Below, in pieces: positions 5,603 to 6,422 of a stretch of DNA of 6,422 nt (the stretch's first letter is position 1; every line of letters begins with the position of its first letter). The stretch is from an uncultured Lysobacterales bacterium. GTDB taxonomy: Bacteria; Pseudomonadota; Gammaproteobacteria; Xanthomonadales; Xanthomonadaceae. The DNA lies in assembly GCA_946886865.1 (NCBI GenBank), contig CAMPJI010000114.1:1-6422 (forward strand), in the 5' to 3' direction. The notes beneath the pieces were generated by a model. The model was not told the origin of the DNA and made no database searches. It saw nothing but the letters and a program-made list of their open reading frames with translations. A program made the translations under genes and the position numbers.

Positions 5603-6422
5603 ATGACCGACACCCCGACCCCGCCGCACGCCGACGAGAATCACCTGATCGCCGAGCGTCGCGCCAAACTGAAGGCGCTGCGCGGGCAGGGCATCGCATT
5701 TCCCAACGACTTCCGGCGCGATGCCTACGCCGGCGACCTGCAGGCCGAGTTCAAGGACACGGAGCGCTGGACCGCCGAGGCGCTGGAAGGCGAAGGGCGT
5801 GAGGTCGCGCTGGCCGGGCGCATCCTGCTCAAGCGGGTGATGGGAAAGGCCAGCTTCGTCCAGGTGCAGGACGAGTCCGGCCGCATCCAGCTGTTCCTGC
5901 AGGCCAACGCGCTGGGCGAGGCCTACGACGCGTTCAAGGGCTGGGACGTGGGCGACATCGTGGGCGCGACCGGCGTGTTAACCCGCACGCGCACCGGCGA
6001 GCTGTCGGTGAAGGTTGCCCGGCTGCGCCTGCTGACGAAGTCGCTGCGCCCGCTGCCGGACAAGTGGCACGGCCTGTCGGACGTGGAGCAGCGCTACCGC
6101 CAGCGCTACGTGGACCTGATCGTGTCGCCCGAGGCACGCGACGTGTTCGTCAAGCGCAGCCGGATTATCCGGTCGATGCGCGCGTGGCTGGATGCGCGGC
6201 GTTTCCTCGAGGTCGAGACGCCGATGATGCATTACATCCCCGGCGGCGCCACGGCCAAGCCGTTCGTGACCCATCACAATGCGCTGGACCTGGAACTGTA
6301 CCTGCGCGTCGCGCCGGAGCTGTACCTGAAGCGCCTCGTCGTGGGCGGGCTGGAGCGCGTCTACGAAATCAACCGCAACTTCCGCAACGAGGGCGTGTCG
6401 ACCCGGCACAACCCCGAGTTCA
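5603..6422 (+). CDS. lysS: Lysyl-tRNA synthetase, class II, N-terminal 273 residues (3' end outside window)
   Basis: LysRS charges tRNA-Lys with lysine using ATP in the cytoplasm. Residues 1 to about 60 form the N-terminal helical region ([15 protein letters not shown]). An OB-fold tRNA anticodon-binding domain follows at about 67-145 ([38 protein letters not shown]). Then come [19 protein letters not shown] (155-173), class II motif 1 ([20 protein letters not shown] with ETPMM, 185-209), [17 protein letters not shown] (213-229), [15 protein letters not shown] (235-249) and motif 2, [13 protein letters not shown] (252-264). It ends at the window edge in HNPEF, about 54% of the usual length near 505. 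A stop at 5570-5572 precedes ATG 5603 in frame and no other ATG/GTG/TTG lies between, so the start is firm, yet no Shine-Dalgarno is visible. Codon 126 is TTA, a rare codon here. It probably shares transcripts with prfB, 82 bases upstream. Confidence 0.97.
   Translation, partial: MTDTPTPPHADENHLIAERRAKLKALRGQGIAFPNDFRRDAYAGDLQAEFKDTERWTAEALEGEGREVALAGRILLKRVMGKASFVQVQDESGRIQLFLQANALGEAYDAFKGWDVGDIVGATGVLTRTRTGELSVKVARLRLLTKSLRPLPDKWHGLSDVEQRYRQRYVDLIVSPEARDVFVKRSRIIRSMRAWLDARRFLEVETPMMHYIPGGATAKPFVTHHNALDLELYLRVAPELYLKRLVVGGLERVYEINRNFRNEGVSTRHNPEF

Noticed and set aside
4129..5613. 494-codon open frame on the - strand opposite prfB
   Set aside because: It is in codon register with the main prfB frame, so it is a shadow of the same codon bias. 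It resembles no protein and lacks an RBS or promoter.

Overview
The window looks like chromosomal core sequence from a Gammaproteobacterium of the family Xanthomonadaceae (Lysobacteraceae: Xanthomonas, Stenotrophomonas, Lysobacter, Luteimonas and relatives). Support comes from the very high GC content, the near absence of TTA/CTA/TCA codons, the gene order carB-greA-rpfE-recJ-prfB-lysS, the rpfE gene that is characteristic of this family, and a short hairpin repeat of a type I associate with these genera (recalled, not searched). The genus cannot be fixed by eye.

All six genes lie on the + strand. The layout is: (1) the 3' end of carB, large subunit of carbamoyl-phosphate synthetase, cut by the window edge; (2) a 164-base spacer with a 13-bp hairpin, a weak promoter candidate and two leader hairpins; (3) a tightly packed unit of greA, rpfE and recJ, with 4 bases between the first two and a 4-base stop/start overlap between the last two; (4) a 126-base spacer with an extended -10 promoter candidate; (5) prfB, release factor 2, split by the classical in-frame UGA programmed +1 frameshift site; (6) an 82-base spacer carrying a REP-like hairpin; (7) the first 273 codons of lysS, cut by the right edge.

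The genes are information-processing and metabolic housekeeping: rescue of backtracked RNA polymerase (GreA), 5'-3' single-strand exonuclease (RecJ), translation termination at UGA/UAA (RF2), lysyl-tRNA charging (LysRS) and carbamoyl phosphate supply for pyrimidines and arginine (CarB). RpfE is the exception. It is named from the rpf (regulation of pathogenicity factors) cluster of Xanthomonas, and its biochemical role is unknown to me. In xanthomonads this block adjoins rpfG/rpfC/rpfF/rpfB, the DSF quorum-sensing genes, which I would expect beyond lysS but which are not in view.

I see no mobile element, CRISPR array, tRNA or rRNA, and no frameshift other than the programmed one. I found no undescribed multi-gene system. 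The points most worth a second look are the uncharacterised rpfE, the prfB recoding site, the structured greA leader, the two consecutive TTG starts, and lysS lacking a Shine-Dalgarno next to a repeat.
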